Source: Verrucomicrobiaceae bacterium UBA1938
Lineage (GTDB): Bacteria > Verrucomicrobiota > Verrucomicrobiia > Verrucomicrobiales > Verrucomicrobiaceae
DNA length: 64,000 nt
Direction: 5' to 3'
NCBI GenBank assembly: GCA_002336895.1
Contig: DDFC01000032.1
Span: 621,904-685,903 of the forward strand
Positions 1 to 9,034 of the stretch are shown piece by piece. Made by a program: the position numbers and the translations under genes. Positions within the stretch are counted from its first letter, which is position 1. Every line of letters begins with the position of its first letter. The notes below the pieces were generated by a model. The model saw only the letters and a program-made list of their open reading frames with translations, did not search any database and was not told where the DNA came from.

Positions 1-3000
1 GGCTTCCGCCTGTGCAAACTCCTGCTTCCGGCCCTCAAGACGGAGCAGTTCGGCCTTCGTCTCTTCGATCTGGCCGACAGAGCGCTGCTGCGTGGCCCCC
101 AGGTCGGCGATTCGCTTTTCCAGTTCGGCGATCTGTTTCTTCTGCTCCAGTTGGTAATTCTGCAAAGCAGCTGCCTGCTTCTGGATGTCGGCGCTGAATG
201 ACCTGAACTCCGCATCGGCTGCCTCACGGTCTTTGCGCGCCTGCTCGGCACGCGCCGCTTCGCGGTTGAGCGACTCCTGGGCCGCGTTCAGCTTCACCTG
301 CACCGCCAGCTCCTCCTCCGAGGTGTTGCGCAGGGATTTGTTGATCTCTGTCTGGCGGGACTCCAGTCCCGCGACCACCTGTCCGAGTTCGAGAATCCTC
401 CCGCCGACGTTGATATAGTCTCCCAGTTCGGCCTTCCGTGTTTCGATCCGCGTGTGCAGTTCTTTGAGGGACATGTCCACATCCTCCAGCGCATGCTTCT
501 GCGTCTCAACGACCTTGGACAGTCTTTCTTCTTCCGTCTTGAGGTTCTGCACCCGGTCAAGCCGCTGACGCAGTTCGCCTTCGATGGCGGCGGCGTCCTT
601 TTTCGCCGTCTCCGCCTTGGCCTTGGCCTCCTTGACCTCTTTCTCCAGTTCGCTGAGCTGGGCCTCTGCTGCGCGGGACTGGTCCTGCGCCGTCTTCAGG
701 CGCGCGCTTTCCTTGTCCACGTCCGCCTGGGCTTTCATCACACGCTCCTCACGCAGCTTGTGCGCCTCCTCCAGCTGGGCGATCTGCTGCTGCAGCTCGG
801 TCAGCTTCTTGTTCTGCGTGTCCGTGGTGACGTTCAGTCTGGTGACAAACTGAGAGGCTTCCTCGCGCTCCTTCGTCACACTGACCAGCAGGGCTTGGAT
901 GCCCGCCAGTTCGGTGTTCAGCGTCGGGATCTGCTTGCGCAGGTTCTTTTCCTCGGTGCGCGCCGCCTCTGCGGCGGCATCAGCCTCGGCGCGCTTCTGC
1001 TCCGCTGCCAGCTGCGCAGCCGTGGCTTTCTCCACACGCTTCTCCGCCTCGGCGGCCTTGGCTTCGCTGGCTTTGACGTTCTTGGTCAGCTCTGCCAGCT
1101 GCGCGTTCTCCGTCTTGAGCGTCGCTTCGAGTGCCGCGCACTCCTTCTTCAGTCTGTCCTGGTTGCGTGTGAGCTCTGCCAGTGCCTTTTCCTCAGCCTG
1201 CCGCTGGGTTTCAGCATCTCTCAGGCTCTTGGTGGCGGCAGCCACGCGGGCATCCACATCCGCCAGTTCTGCCAGCCGTTTTTCCGCTGCAGCAATGCGC
1301 TCCTGCACTCCCTTGAGTCGTGTTTCAGCGGCATTCGCCTCGGCCAGCTTTGTCTTGGTTTCGGCTTCCAGGTTGGCGCGCTTGTCGCCCAGCAGTTTGT
1401 CCAGATTGGTCGATTCGACGCGCAGCGTTTCCACCGCCGTGTCAGCCTCCTTGCGGCGTGCCATGGACTCCTGCAGCGCGGCGGCGGCGGCATCACGGTC
1501 CTTGATGAGTCCGGCCAGTTCGGCCTTCAGATTGTCCGCCTCTGCGCGCGTCTGCGTCACTTTGCCGCGCAGGTCGGGCAGCACGGCTTCAAGATCCGCC
1601 CGCTCTTTTGTCAGGCGCTGCGTCTCAGCCAGCAGCTTGTCGCGCTCCTGCGTGGCAGTGGTGATCGCGGCGGTCAGCTCCGCATGCTGCTTGCTGGTGG
1701 CAGCCAGCTCCTTCACACGCTCGTCCAGCCCGGCGGTCTGCTGCTTCAGCTCGGCCACACGCGCCTCAGACGCAGCCACTTCCTTGCTCCGGTCGGAAAT
1801 GCGGTCCTGCAGATTTTGATGATCCGACTCCGCCGCAGACAGCTTCTGCTGCGTGGTGGCGTGCGTCGCAGTCAGCGTGGCGATGACCGCCTCCAGACCG
1901 CTGATTTTTTCCACCAGCGTCAGCTGCTGCTGAGAGCTCTTCTCTGCGGCGGCAGCAGCCGTGGCGGCTTCTTTTTTCCGCTCGCCGGCGGCAGTCGTGG
2001 ACTGCTCCAGATCGGCCTTGGCCAGCGCCAGCTGCTCCGTGACTTTCTTGTGCTCGGCCTGCAGGCTTTTGAACTGCTGATCCGCCGTCGCCGCCAGTTC
2101 TTCCAGATTCTTGGTTCGCTGCTCAGCTGCGGAGACCTTGCTCTCGCGTTCCTGCAGTTCGCTTTCAGCCGCCTTGACCTGCTCACGCAGTTTGCCCAGG
2201 GCCTGTGACAGCTCGGTCTTCTGCTCCTCGATCTGGCGCACATCTTTCTCCACCATCTCACGGCGTTGGGTCAGAGTCTGGGTCAGCAGTGTCTGTGCGC
2301 GGCCATGCTCAGTGGCGGCCAGCAGTTCGCGGGTGCGCTCGTCTCTTTCTTTCACCAAAGCTGCCACGGCAGCCACCACTTCGGCTTTGTGAGATTCCAC
2401 CGCCTTCAGCGCATCCGCAGAGTCCTTGAGCTTCGAATCCGTCGACGCCAGGTCGTCCAGCTTGTTGGTCAGGTCCGCAGCCTTGTCCTCCAGCGCCTTC
2501 ACCTGCGCCTGCAGGTCTGCCAGCTGGGTTCCACGTGCACTGATCTGAGCTTCCAAATCCGCATGGCGCTTCTCGGCCTCCAGTCGCTCTTCTTCATCCA
2601 GTTTACGCGTATCTCGGGCTTGGCGGTCCAGATCGGCCAGCCTGCTCTGCGCCTCTTTTTCCTGCGCGGCAAAGGCGGTCTCTGCATCCGCTTTCTGCGT
2701 GTTCAGCGCCGCAAGTTTCTGCTCGGCTGCCAGATGCTGCTGCTCCAGCTCGGTCAACTGGGCGCGCATCGAGGTCATGCGCTGCTCGGCGGAGCTGGCA
2801 TCCGCCTCGTGGGACTGCTGCCTGCCCATCAGCGCTCCGATGGCGGCATCCAGCAGTCCTCGCTGGTTTTCCATCTGCCCCAGTGTCTGGGTCAGTGCGT
2901 TCAGCCGCTCCTCGTTGCCCTTCAGTTCAGAAATGCGTTTGGCTACGGCCGCCTCCTCACCCGCCAGCTGCGCGATCTGCGTCTGCGCGGCCTGCACCTG

Positions 3001-4776
3001 CTGCTGCGCCTTGCTCAGGGCGGCGTTGACAGCCTCCACCTCATTCTGCTTCGCCTCACGTTGTGAATCCAGCTGCAGCAGTCCGGCGCGGCGTTCATCC
3101 AGCTTCTTGTCCAGCTCCTGCAGTTCCGTGCTGCGCTTGCTACGCTGCTCGGCCTCGGACTTCTGCGCATCCGCCTGCAGTCCGGCCAGGCGTTTCACTT
3201 CTGCTTCGGCGCTTTCGATCTGCTTCTGCAGTCCGGCCAGCTTCTGCGCCACGCTCGTCTCGTCTGCCACCAGCTTGGCCACCGCGCTTTCACGCATGGA
3301 AGCCTCTGCCGCGGCTTTTTGCAGCACGTCATTCTTGGCCGTCAGCTCTGCCTGCGCTTTTGCCAGTTCGGCCTGCGCCTTGGTCAGTTCCCCTCCCTTG
3401 GCCGCCAACTGCGATTCCAGGGTTTTGAGTTCATCACTGCGTTTCGACTTCAGCTCCGCTTCGGACTTCTGCGCCTCGGTCTGCAGCTGGGTGGTTTCCT
3501 TGAGCTTGGCTTCAGCAGCCGTCAGCTGTGCCTGCAGCAGCCCCAGTTTGTCGCTGGCGGCCGTGGTTTCTGCCATGGCTTTGGCGGCGGCGGCTTCCTT
3601 GCTCGTCGCCTCATCACGTGCTTTGGCCAGAGATCCCTGGATCTGCTCCAGCGTGGCGCGTTTGGCGGCCAGATCCGCCTCCACACTCTGCAGCTCTGCA
3701 CTGCGCTGGGATTTCAGCTCGGCTTCAGATTTCTGCGCCGACGCCAGAACCTTGTTGATGGCCTCCACCTTCTCCTGGGCGGCCTTTTCCTCTGCCACCA
3801 GCTTGGAAAGGGTAGCCTCACGCTCCTTGCGCTTGCTGTCGGCCTCCGAGTGCAGGTTTTGCAGCCCCTGCTGGGCCATGTTCAGATCTTGTTCTGCTTT
3901 GCTGACGAGCGTCCGGGTGGTGTCCAGCTTGCTCTCCAGGTTGCTCAGCTCACGGCGCTTGCCGTCCAGTTTGCCGGCCTCCGTCTTGGCGTTCTCCACT
4001 TCAGCACGGGCGCTCTGCACCTGGCCTCGCAGTTTCTCCAGCTCTGCTTTGTAGCTGGCGATTTCCGCCTGGGTCTGGCTCAGCTCCTTGCGCCGCACCT
4101 CCATCGTTGCATCCAGGGACCGTGCTTCATCCGGCTTCTTCGGCTCACCTTCGCTCTCCGCCCGGTTCAGCTTGGGCTTTTCGGCCTCCTCTCGCACGGT
4201 CACGACCGCCTTGGCAGCTGTGGGGGGCGGTGGAACTGCACTGGGCTTGGGAATCAGCGATGGCGGTGGCGTGCTGCCTCCCGGCGGCCGCAGCGCATCC
4301 GCTGGTGCACGCTGCAGCACCGGCTTGGTGACCTCCACCTTGCTGGTCTCTGGCTTGGAGTTTGGCAGGTCATCTTTGTCCCGCGCAGGGATGCTCTCTG
4401 TATCCCCCTTCTTGCCATCTTCCCGGCTCGGCTGGCCTTTCGCAGCCACAGATTTCGAGCCTCCGTCCGCCGCCATTCCTTTCGGCGCCCTCTCTCTGAA
4501 GCGGCTCTCCAGCTGCCCAAACATGATGCGGTCCCCTCCCTTGACCCGGGCGCGCTCCACACGCTTGCCGTTCACAAAGGTTCCGTTGGAGGACTTCAAA
4601 TCCACGATCTCATACCCACCGTCCGGCTGGCGGATAAACTCCGCGTGGAAGGTCGAGATGAACGTGTTGTCGATGACAATGTCGTTGCTGGCTTCACGTC
4701 CTATGGACAGCCTCTCTTCGAGAATGTCGAAGACGAACTCATTTCCATCATTGAGGTTGAAGGCCAGATACGGCAT
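1..4776 (-). CDS. Giant FHA-domain coiled-coil protein (3' end outside window)
   Basis: The minus-strand frame is open without a stop from the ATG at 4776 to the window edge, so at least 1592 residues are present and the C-terminus is missing. Residues about 1-95 form an FHA phosphothreonine-binding domain, seen as LSIGREASND, then STFHAEF, then LKSSNGTFVNGKRV. Residues about 100-215 are a low-complexity Pro/Lys/Glu linker. From about residue 225 to the edge the chain is almost uninterrupted heptad-like coiled coil rich in Ala, Glu, Lys, Gln and Leu, with recurring units such as AQKSEAELKS. No signal peptide or membrane segment is visible, so a cytoplasmic filament or scaffold is likely. The start fits because the FHA strand begins at residue 2 and a TGA lies in frame 8 codons upstream. 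It diverges from the lipoprotein at 4942. FHA domains bind phosphothreonine on partners; which kinase or partner acts here is unknown. Confidence 0.85.
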   Translation of the reverse strand, partial: MPYLAFNLNDGNEFVFDILEERLSIGREASNDIVIDNTFISTFHAEFIRQPDGGYEIVDLKSSNGTFVNGKRVERARVKGGDRIMFGQLESRFRERAPKGMAADGGSKSVAAKGQPSREDGKKGDTESIPARDKDDLPNSKPETSKVEVTKPVLQRAPADALRPPGGSTPPPSLIPKPSAVPPPPTAAKAVVTVREEAEKPKLNRAESEGEPKKPDEARSLDATMEVRRKELSQTQAEIASYKAELEKLRGQVQSARAEVENAKTEAGKLDGKRRELSNLESKLDTTRTLVSKAEQDLNMAQQGLQNLHSEADSKRKEREATLSKLVAEEKAAQEKVEAINKVLASAQKSEAELKSQRSAELQSVEADLAAKRATLEQIQGSLAKARDEATSKEAAAAKAMAETTAASDKLGLLQAQLTAAEAKLKETTQLQTEAQKSEAELKSKRSDELKTLESQLAAKGGELTKAQAELAKAQAELTAKNDVLQKAAAEASMRESAVAKLVADETSVAQKLAGLQKQIESAEAEVKRLAGLQADAQKSEAEQRSKRSTELQELDKKLDERRAGLLQLDSQREAKQNEVEAVNAALSKAQQQVQAAQTQIAQLAGEEAAVAKRISELKGNEERLNALTQTLGQMENQRGLLDAAIGALMGRQQSHEADASSAEQRMTSMRAQLTELEQQHLAAEQKLAALNTQKADAETAFAAQEKEAQSRLADLDRQARDTRKLDEEERLEAEKRHADLEAQISARGTQLADLQAQVKALEDKAADLTNKLDDLASTDSKLKDSADALKAVESHKAEVVAAVAALVKERDERTRELLAATEHGRAQTLLTQTLTQRREMVEKDVRQIEEQKTELSQALGKLREQVKAAESELQERESKVSAAEQRTKNLEELAATADQQFKSLQAEHKKVTEQLALAKADLEQSTTAAGERKKEAATAAAAAEKSSQQQLTLVEKISGLEAVIATLTATHATTQQKLSAAESDHQNLQDRISDRSKEVAASEARVAELKQQTAGLDERVKELAATSKQHAELTAAITTATQERDKLLAETQRLTKERADLEAVLPDLRGKVTQTRAEADNLKAELAGLIKDRDAAAAALQESMARRKEADTAVETLRVESTNLDKLLGDKRANLEAETKTKLAEANAAETRLKGVQERIAAAEKRLAELADVDARVAAATKSLRDAETQRQAEEKALAELTRNQDRLKKECAALEATLKTENAQLAELTKNVKASEAKAAEAEKRVEKATAAQLAAEQKRAEADAAAEAARTEEKNLRKQIPTLNTELAGIQALLVSVTKEREEASQFVTRLNVTTDTQNKKLTELQQQIAQLEEAHKLREERVMKAQADVDKESARLKTAQDQSRAAEAQLSELEKEVKEAKAKAETAKKDAAAIEGELRQRLDRVQNLKTEEERLSKVVETQKHALEDVDMSLKELHTRIETRKAELGDYINVGGRILELGQVVAGLESRQTEINKSLRNTSEEELAVQVKLNAAQESLNREAARAEQARKDREAADAEFRSFSADIQKQAAALQNYQLEQKKQIAELEKRIADLGATQQRSVGQIEETKAELLRLEGRKQEFAQAEA

Positions 4777-4941
4777 GCCGGACGCGCAGAAAAGACTGAA
4801 GGGTCAAAAGAATAAGGGTGGAAAATCAGTGAAGCAAACTTAATGAAATTCGTCGACAGGGAGCAAGCGTGAAGAACCTATTGTTACAAAAACCACTTCA
4901 ATTGCACAGAAACATTTAAGATTACAAAAATATAAAAAGTC

Positions 4942-5757
4942 ATGCAATTGACCGCCCCTCTCACCGCTCTCGCGCTGTTGGTCAGCTGTTTGAACAGCTG
5001 CGCCGAAGTTCCCACGCCCCACGCCGGCACCGGCAGCCGCCTCTCCCCTGCCCAGCTGGACCGCGTTGGAAAGCGCATCTGGCAAAATGAATGCGCCGGC
5101 ACCGTGGCCGGGCTCACCAGTTGGAATTCCGGGGAGGAATTTGCCTCCTTGGGCATCGGTCACTTCATCTGGTACCCCCAGGGGCGTAGCGGCCCCTTTG
5201 CCGAAAGCTTCCCCCCCTTGATGGCCTACTTCGCCTCTCGCGGTGTGCCCACCCCGGCCTGGGCTCAGGGAGCCTGTCCCTGGCCCGGCAAAGCCGCCTT
5301 TGAGGCGGACAAAAACGGCAACCGTCAGAAGGAACTGCGCTCCCTCCTCAGCCGGACCGTCACTCTGCAGGTCGAGTTCATCATCGCCCGCATGGAGGCT
5401 GCGCTCCCCAAGATGCTGGCGCAGGCACCTGCGAAAGACCGCGCCTGGGTGCAAACAGCCTTCCATTCCCTGAAAGCCACCCCGGAGGGGCAGTTTTGCC
5501 TCATCGATTACGTAAACTTCAAAGGCGAAGGAACCAGCTCCAAGGAGCACTACCAAGGTCAGGGCTGGGGTCTGCTCCAGGTATTGCAGGCCATGGGCGA
5601 GCGGCCGGACAGCCGCACTCCCTGGAACGCCCAGTTCGCCGAGGCCGCCAAGCGCGTCCTCAGCCGCCGGGTGGCCAATGCCCCGCCGGAGCGCAATGAA
5701 AAGCGCTGGCTGGCAGGCTGGCACAATCGCTGTGACGCCTACCGCCAGTCTCTTTAA
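4942..5757 (+). CDS. Conserved secreted lipoprotein, unknown function
   Basis: This 271-residue protein starts with a hydrophobic leader ending in a lipobox-like LVSC at residues 12-15, so it is probably a lipoprotein. The mature part has short motifs (GIGHFIWYP near residue 72, FKGEGTSSKEHYQGQGWG near 193) rich in Gly and aromatic residues with several Glu. These remind me of lysozyme-like folds, but I cannot assign a family. It is transcribed alone, divergent from the giant FHA gene, and ends 8 bp before the convergent small FHA gene. A peptidoglycan-active enzyme is only a guess. Confidence 0.7.
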   Translation: MQLTAPLTALALLVSCLNSCAEVPTPHAGTGSRLSPAQLDRVGKRIWQNECAGTVAGLTSWNSGEEFASLGIGHFIWYPQGRSGPFAESFPPLMAYFASRGVPTPAWAQGACPWPGKAAFEADKNGNRQKELRSLLSRTVTLQVEFIIARMEAALPKMLAQAPAKDRAWVQTAFHSLKATPEGQFCLIDYVNFKGEGTSSKEHYQGQGWGLLQVLQAMGERPDSRTPWNAQFAEAAKRVLSRRVANAPPERNEKRWLAGWHNRCDAYRQSL

Positions 5758-5765
5758 AGAGCTGC

Positions 5766-6416
5766 CTACTCGTCAGCTTTGCGCTCGATCTTGATCTTGG
5801 GCATCGACCCAAAGAGCTTGTCTTTGAGGTCAATCATGAGGTTGCCCTCCATTTCCTTGGAATGGCGCATCGCCAGCCCCACGACAAACGCGATCACAAA
5901 CAGGCCTGTGACGATCAGACCCGTCATGCAGCCGCTCTCCGTGGTGTCCGGGTAGCTGCCCGCCGCAGGTTTGCCATAGGCTCGGCGCACAGGGCTGAGC
6001 GCACGTCCGGCAGGCGCCGGTCTGGGCGCAGCAGCAGGGACTTCAGCGCTCACCACTGGCGCTGGCGGCGGCAGGGATTTGGCAATACTGGGTGCGGCGA
6101 CTGGCTTTTCCTCCAGCACCGAGGGAGCGTCCCCGGCATAAAACACCGACTGCACATCCCCGAATCCGACGCGGTCGCCGTCCTTGAGCAGCGCTTCCTC
6201 GATCTCGGCTCCGTTCACGCGTGTCCCATTGCTCGATCCCATGTCCTGCACATAATAGCCGTCCTCAGACGACTTGATGACTGCATGCCGGCCTGATGAC
6301 GACGGACAGGTCAGCACGACATCACTGTCAGGATGCCTGCCGATGGCAGTGACATCGCTTTCCAGTTTGTGGACGAGCGTTGTGCCGTCCTCCATGTAAA
6401 AGACTACCGAGGCCAT
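5766..6416 (-). CDS. FHA-domain membrane protein
   Basis: The protein has 216 residues. An FHA domain fills residues about 1-90, with AIGRHPDSDVVL, SSGRHAVI and DMGSSNGTRVNG as the phosphothreonine-binding signatures. A Pro/Ala-rich linker follows (about 95-155). One membrane helix lies near residues 165-185 (GLIVTGLFVIAFVVGLAM), and the tail is short and basic. The frame is open further upstream, but the ATG at 6416 is preferred because the FHA strand starts immediately after it and earlier starts add unrelated basic residues. With the giant FHA protein nearby it suggests Ser/Thr phosphorylation signalling in this region, though no kinase is present in the window. Confidence 0.8.
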   Translation of the reverse strand: MASVVFYMEDGTTLVHKLESDVTAIGRHPDSDVVLTCPSSSGRHAVIKSSEDGYYVQDMGSSNGTRVNGAEIEEALLKDGDRVGFGDVQSVFYAGDAPSVLEEKPVAAPSIAKSLPPPAPVVSAEVPAAAPRPAPAGRALSPVRRAYGKPAAGSYPDTTESGCMTGLIVTGLFVIAFVVGLAMRHSKEMEGNLMIDLKDKLFGSMPKIKIERKADE

Positions 6417-6544
6417 GTGCGGGGGATTTGGGGGTGAAAGATCGTAAAACCTGTGATAAGTACAAACAGCTGAACAGAATCTTGGGATTTTCCTGATGCA
6501 ACGGCTATGTTCGCGTGTGAGAGTGATTTCTCGCTTTTTGTGCC

Positions 6545-7009
6545 ATGCGCTCCTCCGCCGCCCCATCCCCCCTGGTTTACCTCGCCCTCTGCACCCTGAT
6601 GCTGCTGGCCCCGGCGGCTTGGCTGCACGCTGGCGACAATGAAGATGCTGAAAAAGCCGCCAGCGCGCTCGCCTATGACCAGGAGAACGAGGGCTACAAC
6701 ATCCGCGCCGAGGTCTGGACCCGCACTCTGGAGCCCAAGCTCGGCAAGGCCACCCGCCTCCAGCTCTATAAAGGAAACGAATATTGCTTCTGCATCGCGG
6801 CGCCCAAAAAATCCGGCGTCCACATCACCGGCGCGGTTCTCGATCTCGAAGGCAAGCCCGCCGGCGAGATCCTCCCTGTGCTGGACGGCTGGGGCTTTGT
6901 CCTCTTCTACAAACCCAAAAAGACCGGCATGTACATGGTCGCCGTCCATCAGACCGAAGAGGGCAAGCAGAAAGCCGTGCCCATCTCCATGGTCACCGGC
7001 TACAAGTGA
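6545..7009 (+). CDS. Small secreted protein, unknown function
   Basis: This 154-residue protein has a clear signal peptide: a hydrophobic core at residues about 9-24 followed by an AWLHAG cleavage region. The mature part looks like a single small beta-rich domain (ILPVLDGWGFVLFYKP, then TGMYMVAVHQ). I recognise no family. It diverges from the FHA gene at 6416 and converges on the phosphatase gene, with stop codons that abut (7009/7010). Confidence 0.65.
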   Translation: MRSSAAPSPLVYLALCTLMLLAPAAWLHAGDNEDAEKAASALAYDQENEGYNIRAEVWTRTLEPKLGKATRLQLYKGNEYCFCIAAPKKSGVHITGAVLDLEGKPAGEILPVLDGWGFVLFYKPKKTGMYMVAVHQTEEGKQKAVPISMVTGYK

Positions 7010-8017
7010 TCATCCCACCTTGAAGCTGCCGTCCTGCAGCTTGGTCACTCGGTGCAGAGCTGCCCCATCCGCAGAATAGTGCGTGAAGGTCAGTGCCTGT
7101 TCCGTGATCTGCAGATGCGTGAAGCCGTGCACATCCTGGCCAAAGGGCACCTTGTGTTTGACCTCCAGCTTGCGCGTCCTCGCACCGCCGCCGCCTGAAA
7201 GCAGGTGCGTGGTGAAGCGCCCCTCCAGCTCCAGGTGCTGCAGATCGTGATCATGCCCGCACAGGTAGGCATGCACCTTGTGCTTCTGAAAAAGCGGATC
7301 CCATTGCGCGATCAGCTGCTTCGTGTCGCCATGGTCACCGTTGGAGTACAGCGGATGATGCCCCACCGCGATGGTGAAAGGCGCGCGTGGCTTCGCCAGC
7401 TCCCCCTCCAGCCAGGCCAGTTGCACCTTCTCCTCCTCGGCAGTCATCGCTCCCCGGGGTTTCTTGGTCTTCTTGTCCAGACCGCCGGAGATGGCCGGGA
7501 AATTGGTGTCCAGGCAGATGAACGTCACCAGCGGGTTCCCCGTTGGCCCGAGGTCAAAGCGATACCACTTGCTCGGCATCTTCCAGCGGACTCCCGGCTG
7601 CGCCGCGTAGGCCAGCTGCACCTTTTCCCCTCCGGCATAGTCATGATAGTCGTGGTTCCCCAGCACGCTCCACATCGGCCCCGGAAACACGCTCTGCGGA
7701 TACATGGTTTCAATGTCCTTCTGCCAGCGCGGGGAGTTTACGGCAAATCCCTCTTTGACCGGCCCGTAGAAATTGTCCCCCAGCAGCAGCAGCCCTTCGG
7801 ACTTCAGCCCATTCTCAGTCACAAACTTCTGCATCGCACCCGCCACCTTGATCTGATCCGCGCCGCCGGTGCCGAAGTCGCCAATCATGAGCACATGCAG
7901 CCCATCCTTACCCACTGCCGCAGCAGCCCGGTCCGGGCGCAGGTTCAAAGCCATTGCAGCTGAGGAGCAGAAAAGCGTCTGAATGGCGCGACGGCGGGAA
8001 AGTGAGGTCTGATTCAT
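7010..8017 (-). CDS. Tat-exported metallophosphoesterase (acid-phosphatase-like)
   Basis: The 335-residue protein belongs to the calcineurin-like/purple acid phosphatase superfamily. All metal-binding blocks are visible in order: MIGDFG, LLLGDNFY, SVLGNHDYHDY, AVGHHPLYSNGDHG and LCGHDHDLQHL. GDNFY followed by GNHDY resembles tartrate-resistant acid phosphatases. The N-terminus has a twin-arginine signal (SRRRAIQ) followed by a hydrophobic Ala-rich stretch, so it is exported folded, probably with a dinuclear metal centre. Hydrolysis of phosphomonoesters in the periplasm is likely. It is a single gene divergent from apbE at 8060. Confidence 0.9.
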   Translation of the reverse strand: MNQTSLSRRRAIQTLFCSSAAMALNLRPDRAAAAVGKDGLHVLMIGDFGTGGADQIKVAGAMQKFVTENGLKSEGLLLLGDNFYGPVKEGFAVNSPRWQKDIETMYPQSVFPGPMWSVLGNHDYHDYAGGEKVQLAYAAQPGVRWKMPSKWYRFDLGPTGNPLVTFICLDTNFPAISGGLDKKTKKPRGAMTAEEEKVQLAWLEGELAKPRAPFTIAVGHHPLYSNGDHGDTKQLIAQWDPLFQKHKVHAYLCGHDHDLQHLELEGRFTTHLLSGGGGARTRKLEVKHKVPFGQDVHGFTHLQITEQALTFTHYSADGAALHRVTKLQDGSFKVG

Positions 8018-8059
8018 CGTGCTGGCTCAAACGCCCCGCCTCTTCACTTTCTCTCACCC

Positions 8060-8974
8060 ATGCGTTTCGCCCTCCTGCTTCTGCTGCTTTGCGGCTGCTC
8101 ACGTGAAAGCCCCACCTCCGTGGGCGGTCACACCATGGGCACCACCTGGAGCCTGCGCGTGCATCCCGGCTCGCCTCTGCCCCCTGCGGCGGAGATCCAG
8201 CAAAAGCTCGACTCCTGGGAGTTCATCCTCAGTCACTGGCAGCCAGACTCCCCCCTCTCCCGCTTCAATGCCTCCACCAGCACGGACTGGATCTCCGCGC
8301 CCTCTGAACTCGTCGAAGTCGTCGAGCTCGCTCAAAAAATCAGCACCGAAACCGATCATGCTCTCGACATCACCCTTGCCCCTCTGATCGACCTCTGGGG
8401 CTTCGGAGCTGTTGGCAAACGCAATACCCCTCCCGCTGAAGAAGAAATCACCTCGGCCAAAGCCGTCTGCGGCTGGCAGCATCTGCACACCCGCCACGAT
8501 CCCCCGGCCCTGCGCAAAGACATCCCGGCACTCCGCATCAATGTCAGCGCCGTGGCTGAAGGCTGGGCCTTGGACCATCTGGCACGGCATCTGGAATCCG
8601 CAGGCATGCATGACTTCCTCCTCGAAATCGGCGGCGAAGTCCTCGCGCGCGGCGAATGGCGCGTCGGCATCCAGGCCCCTGCGGCACCTCCTGGCGAGTC
8701 AGCCCAGACGCTCCTGCTCAAAGATCAGTCCATCGCCACCAGCGGCGTGTACCGCCAGCACTTCATGGCAGATGGAAATGAGTACGCCCACGTCCTCGAT
8801 CCCCGCACCGCACGCCCCATCACCCACTCCCTCGCTTCTGTCAGCGTCATCCACTCCAGCGCGCCCCTGGCAGATGGCTTTGCCACGGCACTGCTCGTTT
8901 TAGGTCCTTCGAAGGGCCGCACCCTGGCAGAAAAGCTCGGCCTCCAGGTCATCTGGTTCGAGCGTAAAAAATGA
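8060..8974 (+). CDS. apbE: FAD:protein FMN transferase (ApbE family lipoprotein)
   Basis: The 304-residue protein begins with a lipoprotein signal peptide (LLLLCGC lipobox around residue 13). ApbE signatures follow: GGHTMGTTWSLRV, the central block DITLAPLIDLWGFG, INVSAVAEGWALD, LLEIGGEVLARG, SGVYRQHF, HVLDPRTARPI, and the C-terminal ADGFATALLVLG. ApbE proteins attach FMN covalently to Thr/Ser of exported flavoproteins such as NQR or RNF subunits. No target flavoprotein is encoded nearby, so its substrate lies elsewhere in the genome. Confidence 0.92.
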   Translation: MRFALLLLLLCGCSRESPTSVGGHTMGTTWSLRVHPGSPLPPAAEIQQKLDSWEFILSHWQPDSPLSRFNASTSTDWISAPSELVEVVELAQKISTETDHALDITLAPLIDLWGFGAVGKRNTPPAEEEITSAKAVCGWQHLHTRHDPPALRKDIPALRINVSAVAEGWALDHLARHLESAGMHDFLLEIGGEVLARGEWRVGIQAPAAPPGESAQTLLLKDQSIATSGVYRQHFMADGNEYAHVLDPRTARPITHSLASVSVIHSSAPLADGFATALLVLGPSKGRTLAEKLGLQVIWFERKK

Positions 8975-9034
8975 CTCCCTGCCCAAAAAGCCCGTTGCCC
9001 TCAGGCTTGCGCTCTCTGCTATCACACACCCTGC

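Noticed and set aside
454..4815. Long plus-strand open frames (up to 584 codons) over the first 4.8 kb
   Set aside because: They are antisense shadows of the coiled-coil gene; their Leu/Arg/Gln-rich products arise from its biased codons and carry no domain.
5862..6296. 144-codon plus-strand frame
   Set aside because: Antisense to the FHA membrane protein, no domain.
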